A DNA stretch of 64,000 nucleotides, taken from positions 1,937,501 through 2,001,500 of the forward strand of contig NZ_CP036269.1 of assembly GCF_007744675.1 (NCBI RefSeq). The letters are read 5' to 3'. This document shows, piece by piece, positions 1-9,529 of this stretch. Source of the DNA: Gimesia alba (GTDB taxonomy: Bacteria; Planctomycetota; Planctomycetia; Planctomycetales; Planctomycetaceae). Below the pieces are notes generated by a model. The model ran no database searches. It had not been told where the DNA came from and saw only the letters and a program-made list of their open reading frames with translations. Numbering within the stretch: the first letter of the stretch is position 1; every line of letters starts with the position of its first letter. The position numbers were made by a program, and so were the translations under genes.

Positions 1-2578
1 TCATCAGGAACAGCGACTGTCCCGGAACCGAGGTTGAATTTCTGCTGCCGCTGCTGACATCGGGAGAAGGGAAATCGAAGGTGCGTAACAGGCCGGGCAC
101 GTTTTGCCGATTGATGGATGTATATAAGGTTCTACGTTTGTTGGAATTCGCAGTGATTCCATTGACCGATTTTCCACCGATTTTTAAATCCAGCTGATGA
201 CTGACCTGGAGAAGCGTATCGCGCATGGTTTCGAAGTCCTGACGGCGGCGATTCATTCTCCATAACAGTTTGTTCGCGGGATCGAGTTTCTCACCTGTTG
301 CGCGTGAGATACTTTGTTGCTGGTATGTCGCAGAGGACATGATATAGCGATGGAGTTTTTTGATCGACCAGCCATGCTGCATAAACCAGCTTGCCAGGTG
401 GTCCAGAAGTTCGGGGTGCGAAGGACGCGCGCCCTGAATCCCGAAGTCGCTGGGAGTCGAAACGATTCCCAGGCCAAAGTGATGCTGCCAGACCCGATTC
501 ACAATGACGCGGGCCGTCAGAGGGTTCTGAGGATCAGTAATGGCTTGGGCCAGTTCCAGTCTGCCGCTGCCTTGTGTGAAGGGTTGATCCGAAACCTGGT
601 CGAAAAAACTGAGATAGCGTCTGGGAATCGACTGTGCCGGGGTTCCCGGATTTCCGCGTCGGAAAACTCGTGGTTCGATAATTTGTTCTGCATCCTGTAA
701 GGATAACATCTGTGCCAGTTCGACGGGGGCTCCAGCACGGGCTTTGTCTAAAGCGGCATTCAAATCCTTGACTTTTTTCTGTAATTTGCGATCCGGAAAC
801 AGTTTCAAGATCGTGAAACCATGCCTTGGTGTGACCAGCGGCGAGTCAGGACTAAAAAAGGCTTGCCGGAACGTCTGTTTTTCTGAGGCGAACGGTTTCT
901 GGTTTGATTTCTGATCGGGTTTGGGGGCTTCGACGATCCAGTTATTCCATTCCTGGTCGATTTGCTTGAACAGTTTTTCGTAGCTTGAAATCACATCCTG
1001 AAAGTGATCCAGTTTGTTGTTGAGCAGCTGAGAGGCGATGAGTGGAATGACAGGATCACTGTTTTGATTGCGCTGTGCCTGCTGAAGTAAGAGGGGGGCC
1101 TGGCTGGCGAATTGCGCGTCAGGAATTTTGGCCAGTTGATGCCAGAGACGGAATACCGGGGAGTTGGCTTTTTCAGTGAGATCCAGAAATTCCTGCCATT
1201 TCAATAAGACTTCCGGGTTCAGATCATCGCCATCGACGATGACATCAAACTTTACGGTATTCGGCCCATCCCTGCGTGACTGGGCAGCACTTAGATATTC
1301 CGCTAAACGCTCGTAAGTCCCCTGTAATACACTTTCATACTGTTGTTGATAAAGTTGTTCCAGATTTTCTGCGGCCTGTTTAATGTTTTGTGCCTGTGTC
1401 TTGAGCGGGTCAGGGAGGTTTTCCAGGTTTCGAAAGGGGAGATGAATCGGCTCGAGCGAATTTCGAAAGACTCCATACAGAGAGTAATAGTCTTCAATGG
1501 ATACAGGATCATACTTATGGTCATGGCAGCGGGCGCAGCCCACCGTTAAGCCCAGAAATCCACGAGTGACCACGTCGATGCGGTCGGAGATGATATCATG
1601 CGTATCATTTTTGAATCGTGGTCCCAGAGTGATGAAGCCTAATGCTGCTTGAGACTGATGCGGTATCTGGTCTTTGATTAGATCGGCGGCCAGTTGTTCC
1701 AGAATAAACTGGTCAAAGGGTTTGTCCTGATTGAAACTTTGGATGACATAATCTCGGTAGGTGAATGCGTTGTGAAACGCCGGCTTTTCAAAAAAGACGT
1801 AGCCTTTCGTGTCTGCATAACGAGCGAGATCGAGCCAGTATCTGCCCCAGCGTTCTCCATAATGGGGAGAAGCGAGTTGTTGCTCAATCACCGATTCGAT
1901 GGATTGCAGACTCTGGCTACTGGTGAAAATTTGGGACTGTTCGGCTGAGGGAGCCAGTCCGGTAAGATCCCAGGTAATCCTGCGCAGCAAGGTCGATAAC
2001 TTGGCGGGGGGAGAGGGTTTGAGCTCACGCTGTTCCAGTTGAGACAGGATAAAATAATCGATTTCGTTTTGCGGCCAGGTTGTGTTCTTGACTTTGGGGC
2101 GGCTGGGATTTTGAATCGGTTGAAACGACCAGTGTTCCGCGAAGTTGACTTTTGTGGTGTTTCCAATGGCTGATTTTTCAGGCCAGACAGCGCCCTGACT
2201 GATCCACGTTGTCAGGATTTCGATTTCGTCTTTTTTCAGCGGTTGCTCGGGAGGCATTTCGAGTGACTCTCGTCGGACCGCACTGATGAGCAGGCTTTTC
2301 TCCGGGTGATTGACTTTGATCGTAGGGCCAGACTCGCCTCCTTTGAGTATGTGAGTGCGGGAATCAAGGCGCAGTTCGGCGAACTGTTTTTTGGGACCAT
2401 GGCATTCAATACAGTGCTTGATCAGGAGCGGGCGAACGTGCTGTTCAAAAAAATGTTCCTGTTCTGCCTGATCAGGTTTCTCTTCTGCCCGGACAAATTG
2501 AAAGCTATTGGCAAGGCTACCGAACAAGATCAGCGTCTGAAGTAACAATGTTCTAAGATGTTTCATTTGAGTTTGCAT
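1..2578 (-). CDS. PSD1-type planctomycete cytochrome protein (DUF1549/DUF1553), 3' end outside window
   Basis: The minus-strand frame starting at ATG 2578 stays open to the window edge (859 codons), so the gene is cut at its C-terminus. The protein begins with a hydrophobic signal-like segment (residues 7-30). It has a planctomycete cytochrome C domain with heme motif CIECH at residues 56-60, then the DUF1549 part with a second CxxCH (CARCHDHKYDPV, about residue 350). DUF1553 follows near the visible end, with motifs VNRVWQHHFG, PSHPELLDHLA and the family's closing LRTFDFPSPD...SLFLM. Such secreted multi-domain proteins are a planctomycete family of unknown biochemical role, usually paired with a DUF1501 gene, which would lie beyond position 1. 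The gene follows the GntR regulator by 18 bases on the same strand, suggesting one operon. A second in-frame ATG lies at 2566. Roughly 120-150 residues are probably missing, by comparison with the family. Confidence 0.93.
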   Translation of the reverse strand, partial: MQTQMKHLRTLLLQTLILFGSLANSFQFVRAEEKPDQAEQEHFFEQHVRPLLIKHCIECHGPKKQFAELRLDSRTHILKGGESGPTIKVNHPEKSLLISAVRRESLEMPPEQPLKKDEIEILTTWISQGAVWPEKSAIGNTTKVNFAEHWSFQPIQNPSRPKVKNTTWPQNEIDYFILSQLEQRELKPSPPAKLSTLLRRITWDLTGLAPSAEQSQIFTSSQSLQSIESVIEQQLASPHYGERWGRYWLDLARYADTKGYVFFEKPAFHNAFTYRDYVIQSFNQDKPFDQFILEQLAADLIKDQIPHQSQAALGFITLGPRFKNDTHDIISDRIDVVTRGFLGLTVGCARCHDHKYDPVSIEDYYSLYGVFRNSLEPIHLPFRNLENLPDPLKTQAQNIKQAAENLEQLYQQQYESVLQGTYERLAEYLSAAQSRRDGPNTVKFDVIVDGDDLNPEVLLKWQEFLDLTEKANSPVFRLWHQLAKIPDAQFASQAPLLLQQAQRNQNSDPVIPLIASQLLNNKLDHFQDVISSYEKLFKQIDQEWNNWIVEAPKPDQKSNQKPFASEKQTFRQAFFSPDSPLVTPRHGFTILKLFPDRKLQKKVKDLNAALDKARAGAPVELAQMLSLQDAEQIIEPRVFRRGNPGTPAQSIPRRYLSFFDQVSDQPFTQGSGRLELAQAITDPQNPLTARVIVNRVWQHHFGLGIVSTPSDFGIQGARPSHPELLDHLASWFMQHGWSIKKLHRYIMSSATYQQQSISRATGEKLDPANKLLWRMNRRRQDFETMRDTLLQVSHQLDLKIGGKSVNGITANSNKRRTLYTSINRQNVPGLLRTFDFPSPDVSSGSRNSTSVPGQSLFLM

Positions 2579-2596
2579 AACAGAATTTCAGCTGAT

Positions 2597-3217
2597 TTAT
2601 TCAATATGATGTTCGATCGTTTCCAGTGCTTCTGTCAGACTTTTATTTTTCAACGCGTCGAGTATCGGAAGATGCTCTTCGTAGATTTGAATCGGGTTGG
2701 TATACCTTAAATGAGATTCACGAAAATGCCGTCGCACGCGAGAGACAATAGCAGACCAGATCGCTAACAGGTCAGGGGAATGAGAGCGAGTGACTAAAGC
2801 ACGATGAAAGGCGATATCATGTTCTGAGATCAGTGTGAAATCTTTCGCTTCGCAAGCACGTTTCATTTTCTCCAAAATTGTTTCCCAGACGAGAAAATCG
2901 TCTTCCGTTAAAGTATCAAAAAAAAGACGGACCGCGTATTTTTCGATCGTGCAACGCAGGGGAATGATCAATTCGGTGATTTCATTGGGGGCTGAGGTAG
3001 ATACGAGAGCGCCTTTATTCCGATCTGTTTCTACAATTCCCTCCCAGGCGAGTTGCTGGATGGCTTCTCGAATCGGACCGCGACTGACGGCGAACCGCTG
3101 TGCCAGATCCACCTCGCGTAGGCGTTCTCCTTCTGCGATTTTGCCCGAAAAAATATCTTCTCGCAAACGCTCTACGATCTGTTCGCCCAAGCCTCGTACT
3201 AATTGTGTTTCATTCAT
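2597..3217 (-). CDS. GntR/FadR-family (FCD domain) transcriptional regulator
   Basis: This 206-residue protein has an N-terminal GntR winged helix (residues 8-75, with the recognition-helix segment VSRGPIREAIQQLAWEG) and a C-terminal all-helical FCD domain (about 80-205). The FCD part carries the metal- or ligand-binding histidine pattern (EHDIAFHRALV, later H residues near EEHLPILD and IEHHIE). Members usually sense small organic acids or sugar acids and repress nearby catabolic operons. It sits directly upstream of the PSD1 gene, so it may control its own operon. A perfect 12-bp palindrome about 140 bases upstream is a candidate operator. The ligand cannot be read from the sequence. Confidence 0.92.
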   Translation of the reverse strand: MNETQLVRGLGEQIVERLREDIFSGKIAEGERLREVDLAQRFAVSRGPIREAIQQLAWEGIVETDRNKGALVSTSAPNEITELIIPLRCTIEKYAVRLFFDTLTEDDFLVWETILEKMKRACEAKDFTLISEHDIAFHRALVTRSHSPDLLAIWSAIVSRVRRHFRESHLRYTNPIQIYEEHLPILDALKNKSLTEALETIEHHIE

Positions 3218-3923
3218 TGGCGTTCCTTAAAGCGATCGCTCTGTTTGCCTTTGGTCATTGTTGTTTCTAATTGTGAACCAGCCGGTGATCCCAGGCTGAA
3301 TTCGGAGCAGTAAACATTTTACTCCACACTTTTCGCTTTTATAAACTCAAGTTGTAAATTGTTAACAATATATTGTCAAATTAAAACATCGTGTTTGAAC
3401 TGAGAATATTCAAAACCTTGATTTAGGGTTATGTTTAAATGTATAGTTTCTGTGTTCGGTGATCAAATTGACAAAAGGAATTGAGTAATGCAGATTTGTC
3501 TGTACAGGGTGAGATTGATGGATGATTCTATGTGTTAGACATAACGATATATTAAATAATGACTTATGATAAATTACAGTCAGTTGCTAAAGTAGCATGC
3601 TTTTGTGAATTAGTTTAACTATGTGAATAAGTGTCAAAAGAACAGTACTGCTCTGGTGTGTTGTATGGTCGCGTTTTTTTCTTTGAAATAATAGTCGAAA
3701 TATTAGAAAAAAACGGGAAGAAATGATTTGAGAAGCGCTATAGGGGGGTAGAGGGTGTCATTCATTACTGTGATAAGCATGAATGAACTAATCATGAAAA
3801 TGCATGGGCTCACTTGCTTTTAATGAGCACGCAACGTTAGGGGACTAGTGCCTGCTTCCTATCATTGTGTACGTGAGCCTGTGCTTTTCTTTTTTTGTGC
3901 CCTTGTTCGATTTAGATCTCATC
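3218..3923. other. AT-rich intergenic region, 706 bp
   Basis: No credible gene is present. The region separates the GntR regulator start (minus strand) from the end of the glycosyltransferase gene (minus strand). The part nearest the regulator is AT-rich and holds the palindrome at 3358-3369, so it probably carries the regulator's promoter. Nothing else could be assigned between about 3400 and 3923. Confidence 0.6.
3358..3369. promoter_or_regulatory. candidate GntR operator palindrome
   Basis: ATTGTTAACAAT is a perfect 12-bp palindrome lying 141-152 bases upstream of the regulator start, in an AT-rich stretch. FadR-subfamily GntR proteins commonly bind short palindromes of the TNGTNNNACNA kind, and this site resembles that pattern. 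Autoregulation is inferred only. Confidence 0.35.
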
Positions 3924-5381
3924 TCAATAGAGAATCTCATCCGGCGTCTTCACATGGCCGCAATGGACTGAGGGCAGCATTAAGATCTCACCTTCCGCTT
4001 TTTTGACTCGCGCACACCATTCCCAGTCGTGTGCGGGTGCGTGCTGATAATGGCTGTCCCAATAGCGAGGCGTTCGGTCTTTCCAGAACATCAGACAACC
4101 CGTTCCACAATAATCCACGGGTGTGATTTCAGTGCCAATTTCGGTAAACGCGTTGACGAGATGATAGTCGTCAAAATGCCCGCCTACAAATTGTGATTCC
4201 GCATGGCGGCTTCGATAGCAGCCACTCACCGCATTCGGTGGAACCCAGCCATCGGTCAGCTGATTCATCAGATTCGCACCTGCTTCCAGTGGAACCAGGA
4301 TATCGTCTTCGATCAACCAGTGCACATCGCCCCTCATTTCTACGTTCAGGCGGTTACAGGAGTGAGCCATAAACTTTGCTACCTGATTCCTGCGTTCTTT
4401 CTCATTTGAATAACTGAAAGATACAGGATGGGGGATAATTCTGATTGTTTCAAATGTATTTTGATATCGATTTGTTTCCGTTCTCATCATTGATAGCATA
4501 TTTTCATTCCTGGAATTATCTAATAGCACCAGTTCGACCGGTTCCGTGGAATTGATCAGTTTGACAGACTGGGCGACAGCTGAAATCCATTGCGGAAAAA
4601 ATTCAGCAAGCCTGCCACTGATAATGGATCCGACGCTGAGTCTCGCACATGAGCGGCGCATTTGTGGTAACAGGATTTCCTGTCGCTTTTCATATTTGGT
4701 TTGTATATTTGCAGACCAGGAACTTGTATGCTGGCGATATTTCAGAATCGCCGTACTCAATGCAGGCGCACCCAGTCTTGCACCTCGCAAAGCCAGATCC
4801 CAGTCCCACATGGTATTGATTTTGTTTTGCCAGCGACCAGCCGTCTCAAATGCCTGACGGTTCCATAGCGCAGAAGTATTTACAAAATTTCTTGTCCAGA
4901 GCTGCCCTTGTTTCCATTCCGGGGCATCCCAGAGAGTTGTGAAATCTCCAAAGGCTTCTGCTCCCCCATATACAAAGGGAGTCGTTGGAGTCATTGTCTC
5001 CCAGTGTTCTTTTACATAATCAGGCGGCAGGATATCATCTCCATCGAGAAATAAAAGATAGTTTCCCGTTGCTTGCTCTGCACCGCGGTTTCGTGCTTCA
5101 CAGACTCCGATGTGATAAGGCGTTTCCAGAGTGATGACTCCCTGGTCGTGATAGCTATTGGCAATATCAATAGAATCATCAAAGCTACAGTCATCAGAAT
5201 AAATCACTTCACAAGGCATACTTTGATTCAAAGCCGAATCAATAGCCTCTGCCAGAAACAGGGCATTATTTCTGGCGGCGATTACAATACTGATTTTGTC
5301 TTCACGGACTTTCGGTTGCGCAGAAGGACGATTCTGTTGATGCGTTCTATCCGATTCCGGCCAGAGAGCGTTACCTACCAT
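3924..5381 (-). CDS. two-domain family 2 glycosyltransferase
   Basis: This 485-residue cytoplasmic protein starts with a classic GT-A family 2 domain (residues about 28-240): ISIVIAARNNALFLAEAIDSAL, a nucleotide-sugar-binding DDCSFDDS segment, ARNRGAEQATG and the DxD-type metal site FLDGDD. The C-terminal half (about 255-485) looks like a second, more divergent GT-A unit, with VELVLLDNSRNE, the acidic motif WLIEDDILVP and a late GTGCLMFWKDRTPRYW segment. Such tandem enzymes usually build polysaccharide or glycan chains. No other glycan gene lies next to it and the donor and acceptor are unknown. The gene stands alone on the minus strand. Confidence 0.85.
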   Translation of the reverse strand: MVGNALWPESDRTHQQNRPSAQPKVREDKISIVIAARNNALFLAEAIDSALNQSMPCEVIYSDDCSFDDSIDIANSYHDQGVITLETPYHIGVCEARNRGAEQATGNYLLFLDGDDILPPDYVKEHWETMTPTTPFVYGGAEAFGDFTTLWDAPEWKQGQLWTRNFVNTSALWNRQAFETAGRWQNKINTMWDWDLALRGARLGAPALSTAILKYRQHTSSWSANIQTKYEKRQEILLPQMRRSCARLSVGSIISGRLAEFFPQWISAVAQSVKLINSTEPVELVLLDNSRNENMLSMMRTETNRYQNTFETIRIIPHPVSFSYSNEKERRNQVAKFMAHSCNRLNVEMRGDVHWLIEDDILVPLEAGANLMNQLTDGWVPPNAVSGCYRSRHAESQFVGGHFDDYHLVNAFTEIGTEITPVDYCGTGCLMFWKDRTPRYWDSHYQHAPAHDWEWCARVKKAEGEILMLPSVHCGHVKTPDEILY

Positions 5382-5565
5382 TTTGGGGCCCTTTTTAATG
5401 GTCTGTTGATTCTATAGAAATATACTTATATGAAGTATTCAGGAAGGGGCAAACAGGTCAAGATGAGAATCATCAGAGATTTGTTAAAGTGATGAGCAAA
5501 CTTGCACTCAGGATGTGAAAAGCGGTAAGCGATAATAGTGAAAAGAGAGAACTGAAATAATGATT

Positions 5566-7695
5566 TTAATCAAATGAGACAGGGTCATGATCTTTAAAGG
5601 CGTTCCTGATCTCTTCGATACCTTTTTCTGAAATCTCAGTATTCTTGATCCGTAGGGTCTTAAGTACCTTGAGTGCGATGATGTGTGGGATAGAGGCATC
5701 ACTTACTTTTGTATCTGAGATATTCAGCTTGAACAGTTTTGGATTATTCTGGATAAACGCGATGCCTTTGTCTGTGATTTTCAGTCTAGCCAGATCTACG
5801 TCTCCTAATCGAGTCAGCTGATTCAGGACTTGCAGGCCTGCATCAGTCAATTTTGGGTTTGATTTCATGGAAAGCGTTTTTAGATTTTTTAACTCGCTGA
5901 TATGAGATAAGCCTTTATCTGTCAGGTTGGTAGAGTGAATATCCAGCAGTGTCAGAGAAGTGAGACCTTTGATAGGAACGAGTGCATCATCACCAAGTAC
6001 ACAGTCATCTAACCGAAGCTCTTTCAGGCTCATAATATTTTTTAAGGGAGATAGAAAGTTTTTGTCTAAAGGCTGGTCATGGTAAAGCTTAAGCTTAAGG
6101 ATTTGAAAATCATTCTTGGGTAATCCTTTTGACGTATTGTTAACCAGTATGTTTGAACCACTTGCCAGGCGCAGTGTAAGTTCGCATTCATGTTTTAAAG
6201 CCCATTCGGCTGCTGCTCTTTGGTTCTGGGCTTCTTCTGGAGAAATTTTTGGGATGGGAATGGGATGAGGTTGGGGGAGATTGAACCCCATGAAATAAAG
6301 CAGTCCTGTATTTAACAAGACAACTCCCATAATTAACAGGAGTATGTTTTTTTTGTTCCAAAACCGATATGTCGGCTGAAACAGAGTGCTGGAGTACTGA
6401 TTCAATGCCTCAACGGGAGGGGATAAATCGGTATTCTGGCATAGCTGAATCAGCTCCTGGCTATGGGTCAGATTGGTGTCTGATGTTTCGCTGAAATGAA
6501 TATCCTCTTCCTGAGCCAGGAAGGCGTCAATTTTTTTTACAATCTCGGCCATCGTCTGGATTCTGTCGTTTGGATCTTTTTGGATCATTGACTGAAATAA
6601 TTCTTCCAGTGGCTCAGGGATTTCAGGAAGGTAGTCGGATAAGTGCGGAGCGGTATCTTCCCGATGGGCAATAATCGTCTCTACGGGAGTGTTTTTTTTA
6701 AAAGGAAGCCGTCCTGTGAGCAGTTGATAGAATGTGCATCCCAGGCTGTAAATATCTGAGCGTTGATCAATCGATTTGACATTGAGTGCCTGTTCGGGAG
6801 CCATATAGTAGGCACTCCCCATGATGCAATTGCTGTCAGTCAGATCACTGAAAGATCTTTCGGAATGGCTGAGCCCTGCTAAGCCCAAATCAAGAATTTT
6901 AATCTTCCCCGCTGTCGTTAAAAACAGGTTTGATGGTTTAATGTCTCTGTGGATCAGATTGTTATTGTGGATATACTGAAACCCATTGGCTGCCTGTCTC
7001 AGGATGGAACAGGCAGCGGTGATGGAGAGCGCGCGTTCTATTTTGAGAATTTTTTTCAGGTCATGGCCTTCCAGATATTCCATGACAAGAAAGCAGGTTT
7101 CATCTGTCTCACCAGCATCAGTTGCCTTCACGATATTGGGATGATCCAGTTGTCCCACAAGTTCCATTTCGCGATAGAATCTTTGTGTCTGATTCGAGTT
7201 TTCCCAGTCGCTGTTCAGTAACAGTTTCAGCACCACCTGTTTTTTAAGATGTGCATGAATAGCCAGATAGACAACGCCCATCCCTCCCTGGCCAATTTTT
7301 TTGATTAAATGATAGTTGCCAACCACTCTGATAGTGTCTTGCTCCAGCTTTCTATTGAAAGTCGCGCTGGAACTCTGACTGGGACGCTGAGTGCTTTTTG
7401 ATGAGTCTTTCTCCAACTGCTGGAGATTCGACCGTTGAATAGAGGACACCGTCGAATTGAATAATCGGTCTAATCGATCTTCGGTGAAGGGATGATTTTG
7501 TGAATCCGGATGACTTTGTTGCCGCTGATGGGAATCATGCCACTGTTTGAGTTCATAGTCTTCTGAGTATGCCTCTGCTTTTTTCTGGCAAAGGGGGCAC
7601 TGATTCAGATGGTCTTTAACAAGGTTACCCATCTCTTCGTCAAGATCATTGACGAGATACTGGAATAACAAACTTTCCGCGATGCACTTTTCCAT
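5566..7695 (-). CDS. membrane Ser/Thr protein kinase with zinc-finger-like N-terminus and LRR ectodomain
   Basis: This 709-residue protein has four parts. Residues 1-50 resemble an anti-sigma zinc finger (CPLCQKK preceded by H). Residues about 130-395 form a Hanks-type kinase with glycine loop IGQGGMGVVYLA, the VVLKLL lysine, catalytic HRDIKPSN and DLGLAGL in place of the usual DFG. One transmembrane helix follows (near NILLLIMGVVLLNTG, about 453-475). The C-terminus (about 520-709) carries leucine-rich repeats such as LTLLDIHSTNLTDKGLSHI. The topology predicts a cytoplasmic kinase with an exported LRR sensor. It lies 18 bases downstream of an ECF sigma factor gene, the planctomycete arrangement in which a kinase with an anti-sigma-like finger is thought to control the sigma factor. 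The DLG replacement is common in active bacterial kinases. Confidence 0.93.
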   Translation of the reverse strand: MEKCIAESLLFQYLVNDLDEEMGNLVKDHLNQCPLCQKKAEAYSEDYELKQWHDSHQRQQSHPDSQNHPFTEDRLDRLFNSTVSSIQRSNLQQLEKDSSKSTQRPSQSSSATFNRKLEQDTIRVVGNYHLIKKIGQGGMGVVYLAIHAHLKKQVVLKLLLNSDWENSNQTQRFYREMELVGQLDHPNIVKATDAGETDETCFLVMEYLEGHDLKKILKIERALSITAACSILRQAANGFQYIHNNNLIHRDIKPSNLFLTTAGKIKILDLGLAGLSHSERSFSDLTDSNCIMGSAYYMAPEQALNVKSIDQRSDIYSLGCTFYQLLTGRLPFKKNTPVETIIAHREDTAPHLSDYLPEIPEPLEELFQSMIQKDPNDRIQTMAEIVKKIDAFLAQEEDIHFSETSDTNLTHSQELIQLCQNTDLSPPVEALNQYSSTLFQPTYRFWNKKNILLLIMGVVLLNTGLLYFMGFNLPQPHPIPIPKISPEEAQNQRAAAEWALKHECELTLRLASGSNILVNNTSKGLPKNDFQILKLKLYHDQPLDKNFLSPLKNIMSLKELRLDDCVLGDDALVPIKGLTSLTLLDIHSTNLTDKGLSHISELKNLKTLSMKSNPKLTDAGLQVLNQLTRLGDVDLARLKITDKGIAFIQNNPKLFKLNISDTKVSDASIPHIIALKVLKTLRIKNTEISEKGIEEIRNAFKDHDPVSFD

Positions 7696-7713
7696 GAAAA
7701 ACTCGGGATCAAC

Positions 7714-8328
7714 TTATTTTTGAAAGACAACACTATCAAAAGAGAGTCGTTGAATTTCCTCCTTCAGTTTTTTTTGTACAAGAAACTTTGCTTTATAGAT
7801 CCAGGTTATGTCTGTATCCAGTTCAGTTGCGGCTATTTTGGAAGGGATGTCTTTGATCCAGGTCAGCTCAAATGCTCTCCAGGTTTTTTCATCAAATTCA
7901 GGCCGAATATTTTCTAGAGCGATGGTGTAGATGTGGCTGCAAAATTCATCTGACCACATCGCATCAATTTCCCCTGGTTGCTCATAGATAAAGTCCTGAA
8001 GCCCGTTGGCCCCCGACTGGTTCTTAAATCGTTGGGCCTTTTTGTGAAAACGACAGATTTCGTGATATGTGACGGTACCCAGCCACGATCGGAAACGTCC
8101 CAGTTTTTGATTGTATTCAAAAGAATGAAACGAGGTGCTGATCTGGCGGAACACTTCCTGGCACACATCTTCCGAATCACAGTCGTTCAATCGAAATTTT
8201 CGACAGTAATTATAGATTAAAGGGCCATATATTTTTACAAACTCTCTCCATGCTTCTGAATCCGTGGGAACGCGCACACGTTTCAGGAGAGTGATATGTG
8301 TTGATGGCCAGTCGGAGCCGTAATTCAT
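7714..8328 (-). CDS. ECF RNA polymerase sigma factor (planctomycete kinase-linked type)
   Basis: The 204-residue protein has sigma region 2 (residues about 25-95: WREFVKIYGPLIYNYCRKF, DSEDVCQEVFRQI, FRSWLGTVTYHEICRFH) and region 4 (about 140-195, ending in an HTH near IPSKIAATELDTDITWIYKAK). The spacing and extended region 4 match the ECF groups found with Ser/Thr kinases in planctomycetes. It is the first gene of a pair with the kinase at 5566-7695. The 610-bp region upstream probably holds its promoter. Confidence 0.92.
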   Translation of the reverse strand: MNYGSDWPSTHITLLKRVRVPTDSEAWREFVKIYGPLIYNYCRKFRLNDCDSEDVCQEVFRQISTSFHSFEYNQKLGRFRSWLGTVTYHEICRFHKKAQRFKNQSGANGLQDFIYEQPGEIDAMWSDEFCSHIYTIALENIRPEFDEKTWRAFELTWIKDIPSKIAATELDTDITWIYKAKFLVQKKLKEEIQRLSFDSVVFQK

Positions 8329-8938
8329 TCAGTCGTTCCTTTGAGGGATTTAGCAATGATCCATCGTTTTTCCTGGCTCCGTGTCGCTGTGTATGTGCGA
8401 AGTAATATACGTATGTGTTGAGTGGAGTCTGTTCCATTCTACTCAACTCAGGGCTTATATATAAAGATCAGGGTATGTATTAGTTTACTGAAACATAACA
8501 CAGAATGAAATCATATTTTCAGGTACGCATTGGTTGGAGTGATTTTCAATTCTCATTGTAACGAGGATTGAGTGGGAAGTGCACCATTCTTTATATCAAA
8601 ACTCTCTACAAAATAACCGCAGTTAAGTAGAGGATCATAGGCAAAGAATAAAGATTTGGACCAAAAAAACAGGAAAGAATGTTTGGCCAAACCTCTCAAA
8701 CCGAGCATGTTCAGTAAATTGCTCAATTCAAAACTGGTTTGATGGACTTAGTAGGGGAGAAAGTGATTGGCTTTGGTATTTCTTCGTAGTGTTAATTTGC
8801 TATCAGTCAATATCTGCCATACTTGAGGCTTGAGGCGAATTCGGTCTATCAGCTTTACTGATCTGAAACCGACTGAGGTTCTAAAGTGAATCTGAAAAAA
8901 TCTTTACATGTGATCTATTTATATGGATGATAAATGAA
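8329..8938. other. intergenic region between ECF sigma gene and marR, 610 bp
   Basis: No credible coding frame is present. An imperfect hairpin lies near 8839-8870 (ATCAG/CTGAT arms inside CGGT/ACCG arms), downstream of the minus-strand marR gene. It lacks a clear T-run, so it is not called a terminator. The stretch near 8330-8480 is likely the sigma-factor gene's promoter region, but no consensus is clear. Confidence 0.5.
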
Positions 8939-9424
8939 CTAGTTTTGATCTACTGAAACCAGTGATGTGCGCGCTTTTTCAAGAAGCCGTGAGAGTTCCG
9001 TTAGTTCGTCTGAACTCAAATGCCCAATCAGTTTGCGATGCAGACAAAGATCCGGTTCGTCAATTTCTTTCAGAAGTTTGAGTGCCTTGGGAGTGATTTC
9101 AATATAAACAACGCGCCGATCTTCGGTGCATCGATTTCGTTTGACAAAGTCCTGTGCCTGCAAGCGGTCGAGTAAACCGGTGATTGCCGGGACGACCTGG
9201 ACCATTCGATCTGCGATCTCCAGAGAAGGCATTGGTTTTCCTTCTCCGCGTAAAATTCGAAGTACGTTATATTGGGAAGGTGTCAGGCCATACTCACGAA
9301 ATAATCTGCCAAACTGGTTATGAAAGACATCGCTGGTACGCAGGATATTCAGGATCGCTTCTTGCTCCGGAGAAGCGAAAGGTTGTTTTTTTCTAAGCTC
9401 TTGTTGCAAATTGCTTTGTGCCAT
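8939..9424 (-). CDS. MarR-family transcriptional regulator
   Basis: This 161-residue protein shows the MarR winged-helix fold: dimerisation helix (FHNQFGRLFREYGLTPSQYNVLRIL), recognition region (PSLEIADRMVQVVPAITGLLDRLQAQDFVKRN) and the wing motif CTEDRRVVYIEITPKA. MarR proteins are small ligand- or redox-responsive dimers, often local repressors. The start at ATG 9424 is preferred over the upstream TTG at 9439 because an AGGGA sequence sits six bases ahead of it. The XylR-like regulator ends about 100 bases upstream on the same strand and no clear target gene is adjacent, so its regulon is unknown. Confidence 0.93.
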   Translation of the reverse strand: MAQSNLQQELRKKQPFASPEQEAILNILRTSDVFHNQFGRLFREYGLTPSQYNVLRILRGEGKPMPSLEIADRMVQVVPAITGLLDRLQAQDFVKRNRCTEDRRVVYIEITPKALKLLKEIDEPDLCLHRKLIGHLSSDELTELSRLLEKARTSLVSVDQN

Positions 9425-9529
9425 CTTAATCCCTGACAAGTGAAACGTAATTGGATTATTTTATGTGTATGCTATCAGGTAGTCAATAGGCTGCTGATAC
9501 TGCATCGTGGCGGAGATTGGTCAACGATT

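Noticed and set aside
1-2560. Many short frames on both strands in the first 2.5 kb
   Set aside because: All lie inside the long uninterrupted PSD1 frame on the minus strand.
8839-8870. Hairpin downstream of marR as terminator
   Set aside because: Imperfect stem without a T-run on the transcribed strand.
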